Shown here: positions 38,701-49,200 of the stretch, piece after piece
How the letters are laid out: every line of letters begins with the position of its first letter
Position numbering within the stretch: position 1 is the first letter of the stretch
From: Undaria pinnatifida
Lineage: Eukaryota > Sar > Phaeophyceae > Laminariales > Alariaceae
Direction of reading: 5' to 3'
DNA: 64,000 bases
Assembly (NCBI GenBank): GCA_012845835.1
Contig: JABAKD010000013.1
Location: 534,501-598,500, forward strand
Made by a program: the position numbers and the translations under genes
Notes under the pieces: generated by a model
The model's input: the letters and a program-made list of their open reading frames with translations, nothing else
Database searches by the model: none
Told to the model about the DNA's origin: nothing

Positions 38701-39454
38701 GTCAAAGCGTTTACCCAATCAGGGAGGAGTACCGCATCTGCTGGGGAATGGTGGGTACCTTCAAGGTGACCGCTCTGGTGCATGCGAAAAGGTTGGGGGG
38801 GGGGGGGGGGCAGCGAAAGAGAGGGAAGGGGGTGAGGCAGGGAGGGGGGGTGATCTTAAACTATATCCCGAAACGCCAGCCCTCTTGAGAAAAATACTAA
38901 CTTGCCCAGACAGCTAGATTAGTCTTATACAGCACAGGTGGACAGGGCGGTGACACCCAGACGCCAACTCCCTCGGAAAGACTGATGCACGGCTCAGATA
39001 GCTGCATCAGTAGCAGCACAACGGGCAGAAGAAAGGGGAAGTCTCAGAAAGCCAACTCTGTTGAGAAAACCGCCGCATAGAACTATAGTTTGTGTTGTAC
39101 TTCCTATTGGCAGAGGCTTCACCATCCCAAAGGTCGCCCAAAGTTTCGAGATCAGTTCTTTTCGGGGCCGATTCAAACAACTGATCTTGTCAAGGTGTCG
39201 ACATTAACCCCCCCTCCCGCTAATTTGAAACAATTGTTGTGTTAAAACTATTATCAAAAGTGTCAGGAGGTACAAAAGCAGTATGGCTAGCCTACCTCGT
39301 CAAGCTCCCACGCCATGACCGTCTTGTCCCGGGCACCGCTGTAGAGGTGGCCGGTGCCCATGGCAAGGCTCCGCACGTCCCCCGCGTGCCCCACCAACGC
39401 CGCGCACAGATGGAACTCCGGGATGGCAGTATCCCGCCCCCCCCCCCCCCCGTG
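23454..39454 (-). CDS. PLAA: PLAA / Doa1 (Ufd3) orthologue: WD40 plus PFU ubiquitin-binding protein
   Basis: Exons in transcript order: A 39454-39296, B 38774-38599, C 37328-37187, D 33284-33165, E 32528-32330, F 31907-31342, G 30670-30551, H 29759-29635, I 23703-23454 (tentative). Joining phases agree at every junction. PLAA/Doa1 binds ubiquitin through a WD40 propeller and PFU domain and recruits Cdc48/p97 through a PUL domain. Exon A gives the first blade (GHAGDVRSL), C has GSWDETARGW, D and E read LILTGS...QIRMWKG then DHTSGIRDL, F has VATGSADFRVRVF, and G-H carry the PFU start. The first coding exon with its ATG was not found, and exon A's 5' end is uncertain because of a 15-nt G run. 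Exon I fits the PFU end in phase and runs to TAG, giving a protein with no PUL domain; that end is the weakest part. Confidence 0.8.
23690..23985. repeat. Imperfect CATGGTAT repeat
   Basis: CATGGTAT / GGTATGTCATGG units recur for nearly 300 bp with many substitutions. The region overlaps the proposed acceptor side of the last PLAA exon. Confidence 0.75.
24000..26140. other. Non-coding stretch (inside the proposed long PLAA intron)
   Basis: No gene recognised. Related GGTGTGAT(A/G)TATAACG / GTATACTCC(A/G)GGGGTGTGAT blocks lie at 24900-24950 and 25390-25460, and TAGTGG/CCACTAACG words at 25030 and 25200-25240. CACGTATTTTCATACATG at 25873 resembles CACGTATTTTCACACATG at 60310. The open frame at 24430-24729 shows no domain. 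Confidence 0.4.
26147..26371. repeat. Tandem duplication, 110-bp unit
   Basis: Two units share GGGTGG(G/A)TCATGTTA, ACAGCGCGGCGGAGCGCTTGG and a terminal GACGCAATGCTA, with scattered substitutions and a few bases of length difference. Starts are at 26147 and 26257. Confidence 0.9.
26380..27590. other. Non-coding stretch
   Basis: No gene recognised; a 103-codon open frame at 27270-27581 has no identifiable domain. Confidence 0.35.
27590..27960. repeat. Degenerate tandem repeat, AGAAATCCAGC(C/A)TGAGCAG unit
   Basis: About ten variants of AAGAAATCCAGCCTGAGCAGAT and AGAAATCGATCC at irregular spacing. Confidence 0.7.
28775..28910. repeat. Pentanucleotide microsatellite (TATAG)n
   Basis: Two blocks of AGTAT repeats separated by GAAGACTATAG, about 24 units in all. 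Confidence 0.95.
29040..29275. repeat. Imperfect TACTATTAC and GTTGATATGTT repeats
   Basis: ATTACTATTACC-type repeats run to about 29105. TGATATGTTGTTGATATGTTATT units follow at 29215-29265. Confidence 0.7.
29635..30670 (-). CDS. PLAA: PLAA exons G and H: PFU domain
   Basis: Exon G (30670-30551, 40 codons, phase 0-0) continues exon F as ...EAK|VFRW and carries RWEPMG and VAFEGGLYDK. Exon H (29759-29635, 125 nt) continues VIPVEVDS...LLVFQLGVNNGDDP and AAAFCEKHSLGP. This matches the PFU pattern of an aromatic-Gly-Lys-like start, then D-V-x-G, then a G-x-DP motif and a hydrophobic helix. The donor of G is AAA|GTGAGT and that of H is GA|GTGAGT. The acceptor of H is inferred as CCAAG. Confidence 0.75.
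30145..30310. repeat. Repeat (ATGATCTAT)n
   Basis: About 15 imperfect 9-mer units in the PLAA intron between exons G and H. Confidence 0.9.
31342..31907 (-). CDS. PLAA: PLAA exon F: last WD40 blades and linker
   Basis: 188 complete codons after a 2-nt start that pairs with the single G left by exon E. It reads SFVFGVGYLGQGLVAAVDD, a Pro/Ser/Thr-rich insertion, VWSVAVLPG, then VATGSADFRVRVFTPD and a helix ALKEAEKA. A Gly-rich stretch and a GGEDGQ linker precede the donor AAG|GTGAGG. In PLAA the same order (last blade, acidic helix, DGQ linker, PFU) is standard. The Pro/Ser/Thr and Gly-rich inserts are specific to this copy. Confidence 0.85.
32330..39454 (-). CDS. PLAA: PLAA exons A-E: WD40 propeller
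   Basis: Exon A donor is GAG|GTAGGC. Exon B starts SGHLEG after CACCAG, contains DWVNAL and VIVAGCKD, and ends CA|GTGGGA. Exon C starts with one G, reads TFMGHNAPISS, and ends GGHE|GTGAGA. Exon D (40 codons) begins NNVCVLG after CCCAG and ends PPK|GTGATA. Exon E begins ETRSL after TTTAG and ends CCTG|GTGGGT. The C-D-E join recreates the PLAA order GH..V..L..GL.LTGS....IR.WK..........H...IR.L. Exon D carries about ten extra residues inside the blade. Confidence 0.8.
33023..33225 (-). repeat. Tandem copies of the PLAA exon D 3' end
   Basis: On the minus strand the last ~60 nt of exon D plus its donor (33225-33159: CGCCTGGTCGGAGAGCAGATC...CCCAAGGTGAT) recur at 33129-33065 as CACCTGGTCGGACAACAGATC...CGCAAGGTAGC. 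The start only recurs at 33048-33023. The copy keeps a GT after AAG but has a one-base insertion, so it is not codable in the exon's frame. Confidence 0.75.
33345..33540. repeat. Repeat (TGAGTTTGATATATA)n
   Basis: About 12 units with variable numbers of TA steps, lying in the PLAA intron between exons C and D. Confidence 0.9.
33788..33968. mobile_element. MITE family E, copy 1
   Basis: About 180 bp with imperfect inverted ends: CTGAAACCGACGGACGTCA on the left against TTGGAACCGATTAACGTCA (reverse complement of the right end). A related element lies at 52434-52620. The interior is A/T-rich with AACCCAACC words. It ends 8 bp before a hAT-like element. Confidence 0.6.
33976..35422. mobile_element. 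Degenerate hAT-like DNA transposon
   Basis: The inverted ends CAGCGCTTGTCATGGGC and CAGGGTTTGTCATGGGC (right end, reversed) match at 15 of 17. Both subterminal regions are packed with GGGCCGGGCC words, typical of hAT transposase-binding arrays. Flanks ATCATTAC and ACTATTAG are a weak (5/8) 8-bp duplication. On the minus strand around 34640-34760 an open frame reads FADAKDCPLYVQNG and FIRHLHKGHE, resembling a BED zinc finger with one cysteine missing. No full transposase remains. Confidence 0.6.
35580..36640 (+). repeat. Dispersed repeat family D, copy 2 (interrupted)
   Basis: Contains the same ordered blocks as 17220-17800: TTGTGACAGCCACAGACGG, ACACACAATGCGATCAAGAAG, CTCTTGCCTTTGTGCCAGT, GTCGGACCTCGTACCAGG and CGACTTGAGTTGCCCCC. 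About 300 bp of unrelated sequence separates the first two blocks from the rest. Confidence 0.6.
36975..37035. repeat. Short inverted element with CCCCAAAAGGCGGT ends
   Basis: CCCCCCAAAAGGCGGT and, inverted, ACCGCCTTATTATTCGGGG flank about 25 bp. It is related to the GGCGGT elements at 14694 and 56245. Confidence 0.5.
38290..38450. repeat. CCCTACCCT / CCCTTCCCT low-complexity tract
   Basis: A pyrimidine-rich tract of CCCTA- and CCCTT-like words, which is G-rich on the transcribed PLAA strand. It lies in the intron between exons B and C. It is irregular and not a telomeric array. Confidence 0.7.
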
Positions 39455-40736
39455 CTGCTTACAGACGGTCAAACACGAAGGGGACAAGATAAGCAAGAAG
39501 CTTATATCAATAAAATAAAAACGCCTGGTACTTGTGTAATATATGGAAGAAACGAACGTGAGCGGCCGAGGGTTGGAGGTGTCTCTATTGGAAGCATGAA
39601 CTGTGCTCTATCTGAAAAGGAATGGGCGGCGGAGTAGGAACTGTGCTCCGTCTCATAAGGGATGCGTGGTGGATGGTCAAATGACCAAGGCAAGCAGCAA
39701 ATGAGGAGGCCCCCCCCTGCTGCCCATCGCTGTCGCGCGCCGTCCAACATAGGAGGAGAACGGTTACATGTACAGGTAGGCGTGTTTGGAGGGCACAAAG
39801 GGCACGTGAGGCAAAAGGCAAGCGGTGGGACTTTAACGGGAAAAGGGTTTTCTCAACTTGGTCGACGAAATCCAATCGGAGTCTCAAAACGTCCAACGTC
39901 GACCAATACGCTGCTGGACCAGCAACACTGCTGCTAAATTTGGAGTCAAAATAGTTCCAAGCCGTTGTAAAAAACACAGGACGAGTAGAAGATCTATCCT
40001 TGGCAGGCCCAGTCTGTACTGCTATACTGGTAACGTGGTACGCTGGTGCAGCTGAACCGCTGTCGGCATCATGCGAGCACCATCTCCACCCTCGGTTTTT
40101 CGAGCTTGTATTTGCTGTGCTCCCGATACGACCACGACGTCAACTACATGCCAGGTATGACGACGGCTACGTAAGGCTTCTATATCCAACACCGTGGCGG
40201 CATCCCCCCGGTACACCGTACACCGGTATCTATGCGCCATGATACAAAGTATGGTGTGACGTTATGATAAGAGAAACAGTCCGTATGCTTGCCGTCACCG
40301 TCATGAGCCTACGTCTAGCACCCATTAATGAAAGAGTCCGTAGACCGTGGCTGTCAGACCTCGTAAATACTATTATAGACTTACTTAGATCTTTTGTTGA
40401 AAGTGCTCGGTTGGTGCATCCCTGGCATCTCCGGGGTCGGACGGTTCAGCTTTTCTTTGATTTGTTGCTCCGCCGTATTATTTTTGTTTCTGCTCGTTTT
40501 GCCAGTTGTTTCTTGACTTCTTCAGCTGCTTCCTGCAAATTTGGTTTTTCTGCCAACACGGTTTTGAACCTTTTCGGGATTTTTTCTTTTTGTGTAGTAA
40601 GTTGAACTTCCTACCATTTCCGCCTGTGCATTACTTGCGGAACGGTCCAGCTTTAGCTCTTCTTTGATTTCCACAATTTGTTTTGTACGTGCACTAAGTT
40701 TCACCATATTAGCTGAGATCTCGATTTGGCTCATCA

Positions 40737-40945
40737 TCTCAGCTCAGCTCCGCCCAGCACCCCACCGCAGTGCTATAGCTCAGCAGCGCAGTGCCGTGCA
40801 GTGCCGTGCCCTGCGATGCCCTGCCGTGCCCTGCAGCTCAGCTCAGCAGTGCACCGCAGCGCTAGCTCAGCAGAGCGCAGCGCCGTGCGGTGCCGCGCTT
40901 TGCCGTGCTTTGCCATGCTGCGTGCTCTGCGGTACTTTTATTAGT
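40737..40945 (+). mobile_element. Family C element, partial copy
   Basis: The GCCGTGCC/GCAGTGC-rich end of family C, with repeated AGCTCAGC words. It is interrupted before the hairpin end. Confidence 0.55.
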
Positions 40946-41732
40946 TCGTACATGCCAGTAACATTCGCAGTATCATACCACGTACCGGTACTATTAACCC
41001 CTCTGAGATTAGGCTCTTCGCAGCCCGCTAGTCGAGCAGCCCGCGCGCGCGCCGAGACTGTCACAAAAAAGTTGGGTCCGCGCAGCAGACGCGGCGCGTT
41101 TCTTCGCCCAAAAAGAGGCTTCTTGTGTGGAAGTGCGGCCCTCAGCACACCGCGGCCGTATCGCCTCCCGGTAACACGCTGGGGACGTCTGTCCTTACAC
41201 TAGAAAGGTCCCTCGGCCCTCAGAACATCACCGCTATTGTTCGCTCAATGCAATTTTCGCCCTGGTCGGGTGGTCCAACGCCCTGAGAGCAGTCAACATT
41301 GAGTATGTGAAAATGATCACAAAAAAATATCGCTAAATCAGCGTCGAAGTGCCCTGCGGGAATAGCGTACTTCTGTGCTTGTCTGAAAACGTCCTAGACA
41401 GCCGCGGGGTTGGGAAGGCGTAAGATCTCACAGCTGAGGACCCCAGGCGGCTTGCAGGCCTCATGAGGCTACCGGCGTACCCCTGTAGGTCGAGTCCAGG
41501 GGTGTTGCCAGGTGTGCGTGTGGGCGTGCGTGGCTGTGCTATACAACGCCCTGCGTTCAAGTTCGGGGATGTCGTTTTTCATCCCCGGGCTGGACAGACC
41601 GGTCTGTCTAGTGAAAAATACGAAAATTGATAATTGATCACGTTTTATGATCACAAGCACCCCCTTGGAGTCACAGAAGGGTTAATAAGTTTGTACATAC
41701 TACGTTGTTGGATCACGAATAATGCACCCCCA

Positions 41733-42185
41733 GCTCAGGTCAGCCCGGCTATATATATAGCTCAGTGGTGCAGCGCGGCATAGTGCGGTGCCGTGCCTTG
41801 CCCTTCGTTTTGTGGTGTTGTGTCGTGCGGCGCTCTGCCTTCTTTTGAATATACAGCAGTAGTACCAGGTATGATACAGGTACCAGGTACGTATTGTGTT
41901 CTCGTCTTTTTGCTTTCTTTAGTTGATTGCCCTCTCTCGGTCCCCATGCCCCCCCCCCCCCCGCAAATATCACACGTACTGCCGTTCAGAACGTGACACC
42001 AACAAGCACCCAGCGCAGCGCAGGGCAATCAGCTCTGCACAAGCACCTCTTGGCATTATCACTTCGCTGTTTGCACCAAATAATCACGGACCTCTTCTTC
42101 CTGCCCCCTTTATACGTTTCAGTTGCATTCTTCCTTGCGCGAGCGTAGCGGGCGGCGTCAGCCGCCCGCGGAGCGGAGCCCTGTG
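41733..42185 (+). mobile_element. Family C element, most complete copy
   Basis: Begins near AGCCCGGCTATATATATAGCTC and ends at GCGCGAGCGTAGCGGGCGGCGTCAGCCGCCCGCGGAGCGG. That end contains a perfect 9-bp hairpin (GCGGGCGGC, loop GTCA) at 42148-42169. Internal CTTGGCATTATCA and CGGTCCCCATG blocks match 6231-6660 in reverse. It lacks coding capacity. Confidence 0.65.
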
Positions 42186-42239
42186 AACAGAGTACCACCA
42201 GGCAGCAGGTTTTAGGCGAAGTACCAGGTACCAGGTACC

Positions 42240-42548
42240 GGTAGTACGCGTGTGTACTGGTCTTTTTGCTTTCGTCGTTGATTTTGTCCTCCATCTCGGT
42301 CCTCTTCGCGTTTTTTTCTTCGCCAATTACAACCGTACTACTGTACTGCCGATCGAAACGTTACATCGCCAACATACAGCACAGCACAGACAGGGCAATC
42401 AGCTTCGCACAAGTACCTCTTGGCATTATCAAATCGCTAGTTGCAATAATTCACGGGCCTCCTCTTTCTGCCCCCTTCATATTTAGTTGAAATCTTCCTT
42501 GCGCGAGCGTAGCGGGCGGCGTCAGCCACCCGCGGCGCGGAGCCCTTG
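42240..42548 (+). mobile_element. Family C element, truncated copy
   Basis: Shares CTCTTGGCATTATCA, CTGCCCCCTT and the GCGCGAGCGTAGCGGGCGGCGTCAGCC end with 41733-42185. It starts inside the element, so it is 5'-truncated and arranged as a direct repeat 55 bp downstream. Confidence 0.65.
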
Positions 42549-43259
42549 TAAATAATATGGGCACAGATCAGTTCGATCGTAAATCGCGCTGCAAGAAGCT
42601 GAATATCTAGTTAGTGTTGATGTTACTCAACTTCTACCAGAATAGTGTCAAGAATGGACTTCGCTATCAGCTGCGCGCCAGGCAATTCGACGGCCCGGTC
42701 GACTGCCCCCTCGCGGTTGCGTGGTTGCTGCAATGTCCCTTATGTATTGACCGGGGTAGCCGCTACTTCACTGCTGTCGTCGAACACGAACACTGCAACT
42801 TAGCAGGCTGGCACAGAGCCCAGTAGCAAGAACATTTGCTGTTTGTAGGTAGTGAGCAGACGAAGGCAACCAGCAGCAGTACATCATTCCTCAAGACTAT
42901 ATGGGACTTTTGCAACGAGTATATCGTTGACTAGCCTGCACTCACCATGACACTAACATTACTAGGTACACGCAGCTGTGAGTCGCTTCCCTTGCACTCT
43001 TCCATGGCCTCGTCCAAGATGGTTCTAGAGATACATCAACAAAGCGGGATGTAGATTCGAGCAGAGAGCGGTCAAATACTGTGTTCCACAAAGTAGGAAG
43101 GCTTTATGTACAAATTACATCATCCCCGGGGTGGTGTCGAGGACACGACAAGACGACAAGGCCTAGCAGAAGCAGAGCGTGCGCTCAGCCGAGGAAGGAA
43201 CGGAAAGCTGCTTGTAGTTCGTGCTCCCTTCGCGGAGACAAGAGAAGCCCGGCGCAAAC

Positions 43260-46200
43260 ATGGCGGAAGATGCGGTTCGCAACAAGATCTTCGAGTACAA
43301 GGCGGTGAGTACACGCCTTTTTTGCGCACTGCTCTCTGTGGTGCGGTGTTCGCTGCTATTGGCCAAACGCCCAAACGCCAAGCGTTTGCGTTGCTTTCTT
43401 GGCACGGAGCCGGCAGCACGAGCACACCGCAAAATAAAGGAGCAGGGTAGATTTGCACGCAACCTTGGGTAACCTCGCGCAGCCTTGCTTTCTTGCGCGT
43501 CAGCGCTTGTGAGTCTTTGTTATCGGGCAGGATAGCGATGGTCGGACGGCCGCATGGCGTGGACCTTTGTTTGCGTCTCTGGGTCTTCGATGAGTGTCTG
43601 CGAGCACAGCACACCCAAAGAGTGCCCCGCGTCCTAGCATTGTGTGCTCGTGAGCTCGTATGTACCTTGATAGGTGGTTGCATCGATGTCTTTGTTCGTC
43701 GCCCTCGCCGTCGCACCAGGGCTGCAAAAACATAGGAGCTTTGCATTTGGTGGACACTGCACAACAATTTGCCCTTCCACTTCCATTGATCCATTTGGGG
43801 ACGTAATGCGGTCATGGCCTGAACGCGCCGCAGCATGTACGAGCTGTACCACGGTGCGCGCGCGTCGTATATACAACCCCTTTCATTTCGGATGAGGGAC
43901 TAATTACCATACACCCCTTAGCCCAGCAGCCCAGTCTGCCAGTGAGGCCTATGCTGCAATCGTCGTTTCGTTCAGCCAATACCAGGTAATGTCATACGAG
44001 TACACCACTATCAATAGACCAATATTAATAACAGGACAGCATCTCATCGACGCGTGTATCGTACAAAGTGCGTATCACCAGTCAGTACGCCCAGCACCGC
44101 AGGCTACCATGTCGTACTGTACCAGCGATGCCGGCTGTTGATTTTCTAACAGGCAGGGTATGCGTGTGGCCCGAGGAACACCAAATGGCAGAGGGGTCGC
44201 TGGCATGAACGCGGGATATTTTTGCCGGGGCGGCATTCAACTCTGCATACAGGAGAAGGATAAACGCTGGTTTGGATGAGCCTTTCTCGTTCCCACCACG
44301 AGTACTTTTTTCCTTTTCAAATCTCCCCGTTTCTAGCTTCGGATCAAGCCGTGTTCACAGAGGACGTCCGTTCCCCCCGTTACTACCGCAACACCCCCCA
44401 CGCTGTTGGAGGGGGGGCGCGCGCAGCAGCGCCTCTCCCCATCAAGGGGATGCAGCAGCCTAGCCTCGAGCGCGACGACACGAGCAGCGTGAGCTCTGAC
44501 GGAGGTGGTGGTGTTGGTGCCTTCACGAAGGTGGTGGTGGTGGAGGTGTACCTTCTCGGCCGGGTTCCAAGGAGCCCGCGACATCACTACAACAGCAGCA
44601 GCACGTGCCTTCTATTTTATCGCGTACTGCCCCTTTGCGGCAAAACATTTCGAAAACATGTGGCAATCTGACGATTGTAACATTGTATCTGTGCTGCAAC
44701 GCAAGGAGCTCTCAGACATGCACGCAGCTCGAGTCATGATGCGTGTCGTGTACTGTTGCATTTCCTAGGCGCTCGTTCAGATCGCACTCACTTGTCGTGT
44801 GTTTTGGTGGCAAACCATGGGCCCCATAAGGCTGCTGTGAAGATGGACAGGGCTTGTACGTACCGGTATGATACGATCAAAACAGGCCGGTGCGGGTTCG
44901 GAGCCGTCGTCTTTTTTTCAGCCAATCCACTCGTTGAGGTTCATGACCGACCGATCTTTCCCCCCCCCCCCCGCTCCCTCCCCCTTTGTTGACGTCTGTT
45001 CATGCAGAACTCAAACCTTGTGCTCACTGCCGACAGAGATTCTCGTCGGCGAGGGGAGGAGGGCACTGGCGAAGTGGAATCGCTGCATGGGCGCATGAAA
45101 GGGCAGAAAATGGGGGATAGGCTGGACAAGGGGAGCAAACCGGAGGTAGGCTGCGCTGCTGTTGCGTGCTGTGCTCTCTGTGTACATATTCTTTAAACTA
45201 TAATGCTTTGTATTTTGTTACCTCTGTGCTGTGTTTGTTACCTGTCGTGCGTCAGCTCTGTTGTTTGTCTGTCGCCTCTGTGGTCGGTTACCCACGGGGT
45301 TCTGTACCTCTGGGGTGCGATGTTTCTGTAATTTTTACTTCTCGTGTGTTTTGTGTTATTACCACTGTGGTGTGCTCGATAACTCAGGGGTGCGTGATGT
45401 GTTTTTTACCTCTGGATCGTGTTACCTTTGGCCTGAATTACCTTTGCGGTGTGTTACATCTGTAGCGTGTTGCCTGTGTGGTCCGTTTCACCTGTGGTCC
45501 GCTACCGTTGAGGCGCGCTACCTCCGCGGTGTGTGACGCATACTACTTCGATGCAGCTCAATCATTTCGCACTTCACCCCCCTGCACCACGGTACACCTC
45601 ACCCCACCCCAACCCACCCTATGTCCCGACCGCGTTGAGCAGTTGGAGGAAAGAAAGAAAAAGTCTTTGCAGAAAAGGGAGCGGAAGGCGACTGGGGAGG
45701 AGCAAGAACGAAAACGAAGCAAAATGCAAAGGGTATTCGTAGCGGGGAAGGGGTCTACAGTGCTAACGGAGACGGAGGAGCTGGATAGTATCAACTATCG
45801 ACCCAAGACCAAACAGAGCAGGTGAGTGGTATTAGGGGAGGGGGAGGTTGAAACTGGGCGTGGTTGATGGCGGTGGTGTTTGTGGTATTGGTGGTGGTAA
45901 TGGTGGTGGTACTGGTGGCGGTTTTCTTGGTGTTGGTGTTTGTGTTGGTGTTTGTGTTGGCATTGGTGGCGGTGGTGTTTTCGGCTGTTGTGTTGATGGT
46001 GGTGGTGGTGTTGTTGGTGTTGACATTGGCGGTGATGATGGTGTCGGTGGTGTTCGTGTCGCTGGTGTTGTTGATGTTGGTTTTGGTATTGGCGTTGGCG
46101 TGTGTGTTGGTGTTGGCGTGTTGATATTTGTGTTAGTGGCGTTGTTGTGGGTAGTGGTGGCGATGGCGTTGGTGTTGTTGGTGTTTGTATTGTTGGTGGT

Positions 46201-49200
46201 GTTAGTGGCGGTATTCTTGGTATTGGTAGGGGTGGTGGCGTTGGTGTTGGTGGAGTTGGCGTTGGTATTGGTGGCGGCGTTGGTGTTGGCGGTGTTTATG
46301 CTTGGTAGTGGTGTTATTGGTGGTGTTTGTTGTTGGCGCTGTTGGTGTTGGTATTGATTCGCATCTATTTCATACCTGCCGTGGAGTAGGACGCAGTCCA
46401 ATATTCAAAACACCACCCTCAGCTCGCTTTGCTTGGTGTGAACCCTGCATGCCCTTGCCCCGCGGACATCTCAAGAAGGTTCTTTCGTAGAACTTTTATC
46501 GTTGTGTATTCTGCTGTCCCGTGTCCGGTGTCCGGTGCCTTTTCTGTTCCGTGGCTGTTCAGGATGGCGTATGAGGAGGTGCTGTCAACCATGGTAGCGT
46601 CGCTGGGCGATCAACCGCAGGATGTTCTCAGGGGAGCGGCCGATGAGGTCCTCGCATGGCTCAAGGTGCTTCGAATATATGATGTGCTGTAAGCAGATTG
46701 GGAAGCCCTTTAGTATGTTCCCGCAAAGGCGGTAATGTGTATTGCTACTGCGATTGCTGCTTCTGCTGTGACTACAACGCTACCACTACTTTTACTACAG
46801 CTACTACTGTTTATATGCTTGAGTATAATTATATCGAAATTTCGTTTTTAGGTCGCTATACTAAAATCAAGTCGAAAAGGGTTATTGTTGCTATTGAATG
46901 GGTTGCTCTGTCGCTACGTTATTATTGCAATTGACAGGACGATTCTATCACTGACCATAAGCGGAAGGAAGGCGTGGAAGAGATCATCGGGAAAATGAAG
47001 GCAGAGCGTTTTCACAAGGTGAGCTGAAGACCAAAGGACCGCGGGAGGGAGGGGGGGCATGGGTAAAAGGTGGAACACACCCTCAAAGAAAGGAAGAAAG
47101 TTGGAAATTTCGCTGGTAGCGACAGCATTGTTGCTGGTAGACGATAAGCGACCGGGGAGGGAGGGGCGGGCGGAGAGGAAAAGAGGGAGACGGAGGGGGG
47201 AGGGGGGGGGGGGGGTATGAAGGAAGGAGGGAGGGGAGGGAGGGAGGGAGGGAGGGGGAGAGGGAGGGAGGGAGGGAGGGTGGGTGGAAGGGAGTTTGAA
47301 GGTGGGGGGGAGGAGGGAGGGATGGAGGGGGGTGGGAGGGAGGTAGAAGGCGGGGGGAGGAGGAGGGAGGGAGGGGTGGCCGGAGGGGGATGGTGTGGAA
47401 AGAGGGGAGAGAGGGCGGAGAGAAGGGAAAGAGGGGAGGAGGGAAGAGGGAAGGACGTAGGGACGAAAGGAGGACTAATGGGTAAACGGAGGGATGGGGA
47501 AGGGGGGGGGGGGGGGAAGGATCGGAGGGGAGGGAGAGGGGGGGGAGCGAGAGGGGCGAGGGAAGAAAGAGACCTGTTTGGATTGTCTCGGTTGTTTCCG
47601 CGGAATTCGTGGATAAGGTATCAGCTACGTAGTTGTTAATCGTATAAGAAAATGGCATGAAGATGAAATGATTACCTCCCTTCTGAAGAAACGCCTGCTC
47701 GTATTTTCTCGGCTGTTTTTCCGGTGTCGTCAGCTGGTGAGCCTTGGGAAGAGCATCACCGACTTTTCGGCGGAGGGTGCCGACGATACGAGCAAGGATA
47801 AGCAGGGCCTGGAGGAGGACGACGACCACGAGAAGCTCGACGAGGAGATGGGTGAGCCAGGGCAACCCTATACCCGATATTTTGGGTGTATTTTGTTGGT
47901 TGATCCTTCAATGAGGGTTAATGGCATACGGGTATATTATGGCTGTACATTATTCATTATTAACCAGGTTTGAATGGTTCTGGAAGGCGTGGTTGGGGGG
48001 GTTGAAGGGGTTTGGATCTGGGCGAGTCTCGATGTATGTCACTATATTTGGCTGTTTTGAGGGGATTGGGTTTAGGTGTTTTTGAGATGGTTGGGTTTGG
48101 GTGTTTAGATGCTCACGCGTTTGGACGTGTGTTGTGTGTTGCGCGTGTGGTTGGGGCTCGTATGCCTGTGTGTTGGGTGTCACACCGACATCTTCGCCAA
48201 CCCGCGGCCTCTTCTGATACAACTCCGCTCCCCCACCCCTCCTATCCTATACTGGTAATCGACGTTGCTGTCGTGTTCGACGACGATGAGGAGAACGTCC
48301 CCCCCCCTCGTACGCCACTTATCCCGCTTACCCCCCCCCCCCCCTTTCCACCCCTGTATATCAGGCGTTGCTGTTGTTTTCGACGATGATGAGGAGAAAG
48401 ACGACGACTCGGAAGTGGACGAGGTGCAGTCGGGGGAGGAGGACGATGAGGACGAGGATCTGGGCACGGAAGCGAGGAAAGGGCGCTCGCTAAGGGGCGA
48501 GGAAGGGGAGGAGGAGGGGGAGGAGGAGGACGTTGATGAGCTGTCGGTACAGGATGTGGATGCTCATTGGCTCCAGAGGTGCGTCGAATTGGTACTTAAT
48601 GACTGATTTGTGGTTGTGCCGATTACTGGTTGTTGATTGTTGCCGCATGTGTCAAATGCTTAGTCTCGATTACATCTTGCCGGGGATTGGTTGTCGACTG
48701 CAGAGCATCGATTACCGACCACAGATTACCGATTTCTGGTTACTGATTACCGATTGCTGATTTGCGGTTTGTGATTGCAGAGTGTCGATTACGGCTTGCT
48801 TACTTCAGATTGCTCATTGCCGGTTACCCGGTACCGATTACCGAATGCAAAGTTTCGATCACCTATTACCGATCGCTGCCTACCCATTATTCCTTAGCAC
48901 CATGCTGCTCTTAGATCAACCGTAAACCGACTCACCGATTACCAATCCGCGAGTCCAAGTCCCGATTGCCACTTTTCAATTGCCGGGTGCCTGTTTCTTA
49001 CCGATTTTCATACCGATTGCTTACCGATTGTTAATTGGTTTCCCATCACCGGCGGCTTTGCATGCGTTTATTTTCGTGTGTCTGCCGGGTTTCTGTGTTC
49101 TTAACGACTTCTTGTCGACTGCTTTCCGAATGTTTGCTTGCCGACTACTCACAGTTTCTGCTCTGCTGCTTTTCGTGCGTCTTTGTCTGGAGCCGATTTC

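Larger units (their letters stand above)
39500..43259. other. Spacer between divergent PLAA and BRR2 genes
   Basis: No exon could be recognised, although PLAA's first exon and both 5' UTRs must lie here or nearby. The centre (40737-42548) is occupied by family C element copies. The last 180 bp before the BRR2 start (GGCGCAAACATGG) are of average composition and are the likely BRR2 promoter/leader. Confidence 0.45.

Noticed and set aside
41733-42185. Helitron
   Set aside because: A 3' hairpin is present, but no CTRR end or TC start could be identified, so I left the class open.
45832-46401. 189- and 169-codon open frames on both strands
   Set aside because: They are translations of the GGTGTT array inside BRR2 intron 3.
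47083-47865. 260-codon minus-strand frame rich in Pro/Ser/Leu
   Set aside because: Product of the polypurine array; it overlaps BRR2 exon 6 on the opposite strand.
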